From contig PNOF01000026.1 of the NCBI GenBank assembly GCA_013824645.1, positions 1-32,267 of the forward strand: 32,267 nt of DNA, in the 5' to 3' direction. Both the position numbers and the translations under genes were made by a program. The notes beneath the pieces were generated by a model. It was not told the origin of the DNA and did not search any database. It worked only from the letters and a program-made list of their open reading frames with translations. Shown one piece after another: positions 31,741-32,267 of the stretch. Each line of letters begins with the position of its first letter. The first letter of the stretch is position 1. Source of the DNA: Syntrophus sp. (in: bacteria). GTDB lineage: Bacteria; Desulfobacterota; Syntrophorhabdia; Syntrophorhabdales; Syntrophorhabdaceae.

Positions 31741-32147
31741 TTGTATTGTTGGCGCTCGTGAACCCGACTTTCAGTAACCCTAAGATTACTCAAGGTATTA
31801 CCTTCAGTCTTTCAATCTGCCTTGGGTTGATGCCGAATCGCGCCATGCCGGCTGCATTGACAGGGTTTGCCATGGACCGTAACTTTTCGATAATCTCTTC
31901 GTATGTTATCGTTGAATATAATATTAACTATTCACAGATATATCCAGAACAACTTAATTGACATTTAATTAACAAAAAAATATATGGGTGGTTTAGGTAG
32001 TCTTCCGGGTAATAGCTTCTTCCTGTAAACAATCTCTCCTCTGTTTTCCGTTACTACCATCTTCCAGATAGTAATCAATATCCTTACTGTAGTCTTGCAG
32101 GGCCTTGCAGTCTTGTCGAAGATGCCTTACATTGGAAAGAAGTTGAT
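31741..32147. other. Mostly gene-free region with a gene remnant
   Basis: These 407 bases hold the AlkD-like fragment and AT-rich sequence. The short frame at 31993-32184 (-) has no ribosome-binding site or family match. I see no other feature. Confidence 0.5.
31790..31924 (-). pseudogene. Decayed N-terminal fragment of an AlkD-like DNA alkylation repair protein
   Basis: The minus strand reads TYEEIIEKLRSMANP followed by GMARFGIN, matching the N-terminus of HEAT-repeat DNA alkylation repair (AlkD-like) proteins. After about 35 residues the resemblance stops and a stop codon follows at 31790-31792. No start codon is placed where expected; the codon before TYEE is ATA. It is only a remnant, judged by eye. 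Confidence 0.5.
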
Positions 32148-32267
32148 GTGGATGACTCAGGGCAAACTGATGGGAAGACAACACATAAACAGCTCTTACA
32201 AGAGCTCACAGCATTAGGGGAGTGTGTTGCTGCACTGGAAGAAACCCAAGCTGAATTTGAGCAACAT
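32148..32267 (+). CDS. Possible N-terminus of a sensor protein, cut by the window end
   Basis: From a GTG at 32148 the frame is open for 40 codons to the right edge. THKQLLQELTALGECVAALEE resembles the KEQLINEL-x2-LRQRIAELE coiled coil that begins many PAS sensor kinases. GGAAAG about ten bases upstream is a weak ribosome-binding site. The frame is also open upstream to 32016 without an ATG. Only an outline assignment is possible. Confidence 0.35.
   Translation, partial: MDDSGQTDGKTTHKQLLQELTALGECVAALEETQAEFEQH

Noticed and set aside
31686-31961. 91-codon plus-strand frame overlapping the ferredoxin end
   Set aside because: It starts inside the ferredoxin gene in another frame. The opposite strand of the same stretch carries the AlkD-like remnant, which explains the sequence better.

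Overview
The window looks like chromosomal DNA of an obligately anaerobic, Gram-negative bacterium, most plausibly a syntrophic or sulfate-reducing deltaproteobacterium (Desulfobacterota). This is inferred from gene content: outer-membrane beta-barrels, multi-PAS sensors, a NIL-ferredoxin and COG2122 sulfur operon typical of anaerobes and methanogens, a molybdenum hydroxylase, tandem branched-chain amino acid type ABC components with two binding proteins, and Ni-pincer (LarA/LarE) genes. I saw no tRNA, rRNA, CRISPR array or intact insertion sequence. Most genes lie on the minus strand, and many promoters match TTGACA-N17-TANNNT, which helped set operon boundaries.

Layout. 1-2100 (-): a multi-PAS sensor running off the left edge. 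2445-3560 (+): an Old Yellow Enzyme family oxidoreductase, divergent from the sensor. 3621-6708 (-): a four-gene sulfur operon, cysE > COG2122/UPF0280 > NIL-ferredoxin > nifS-type cysteine desulfurase, whose first gene appears to be leaderless. 6812-8785 (-): a GAF-PAS-PAS-GGDEF diguanylate cyclase. 9067-13786 (-): a complete livK-H-M-G-F type ABC importer. 13900-14568 (-): a GntR/FCD regulator, divergent from a LarA-family Ni-pincer racemase (14725-16026, +); a nearly perfect 20-bp inverted repeat flanks their promoters. 16290-17492 (-): a second, paralogous binding protein. 17815-22512 (-): a six-gene molybdenum-hydroxylase operon (small Cys-rich protein, FAD subunit, 2Fe-2S subunit, molybdopterin subunit, zinc-finger protein, CoxG-like protein) closed by a strong terminator. 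23005-25391 (-): a Cys/His-rich protein, an RsbW-like ATPase and a porin. 25677-29235 (-): an outer-membrane barrel packed against a NikM-N-Q-O type nickel/cobalt ECF transporter. 29582-31415 (+): a second serine acetyltransferase followed by LarE. 31552-31740 (+): a small ferredoxin. The right end holds a decayed AlkD-like fragment and probably the start of another sensor gene.

How the genes may work together (inference). Nickel uptake (outer-membrane barrel plus NikMNQO), sulfur insertion by LarE (with the sacrificial cysteine at position 176) and a LarA homologue (with the catalytic His/Lys set) sit within about 17 kb. They suggest a nickel-pincer-dependent alpha-hydroxyacid racemase or epimerase under GntR control, next to a solute importer. 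LarB and LarC, needed to complete the cofactor, are not in the window. Two serine acetyltransferases, a cysteine desulfurase and the NIL-Fd/COG2122 pair point to sulfide-based cysteine and homocysteine synthesis, which would also restore the cysteine used up by LarE. The molybdenum hydroxylase lacks the CO-dehydrogenase signature and more likely acts on an aromatic or heterocyclic substrate or its CoA thioester.
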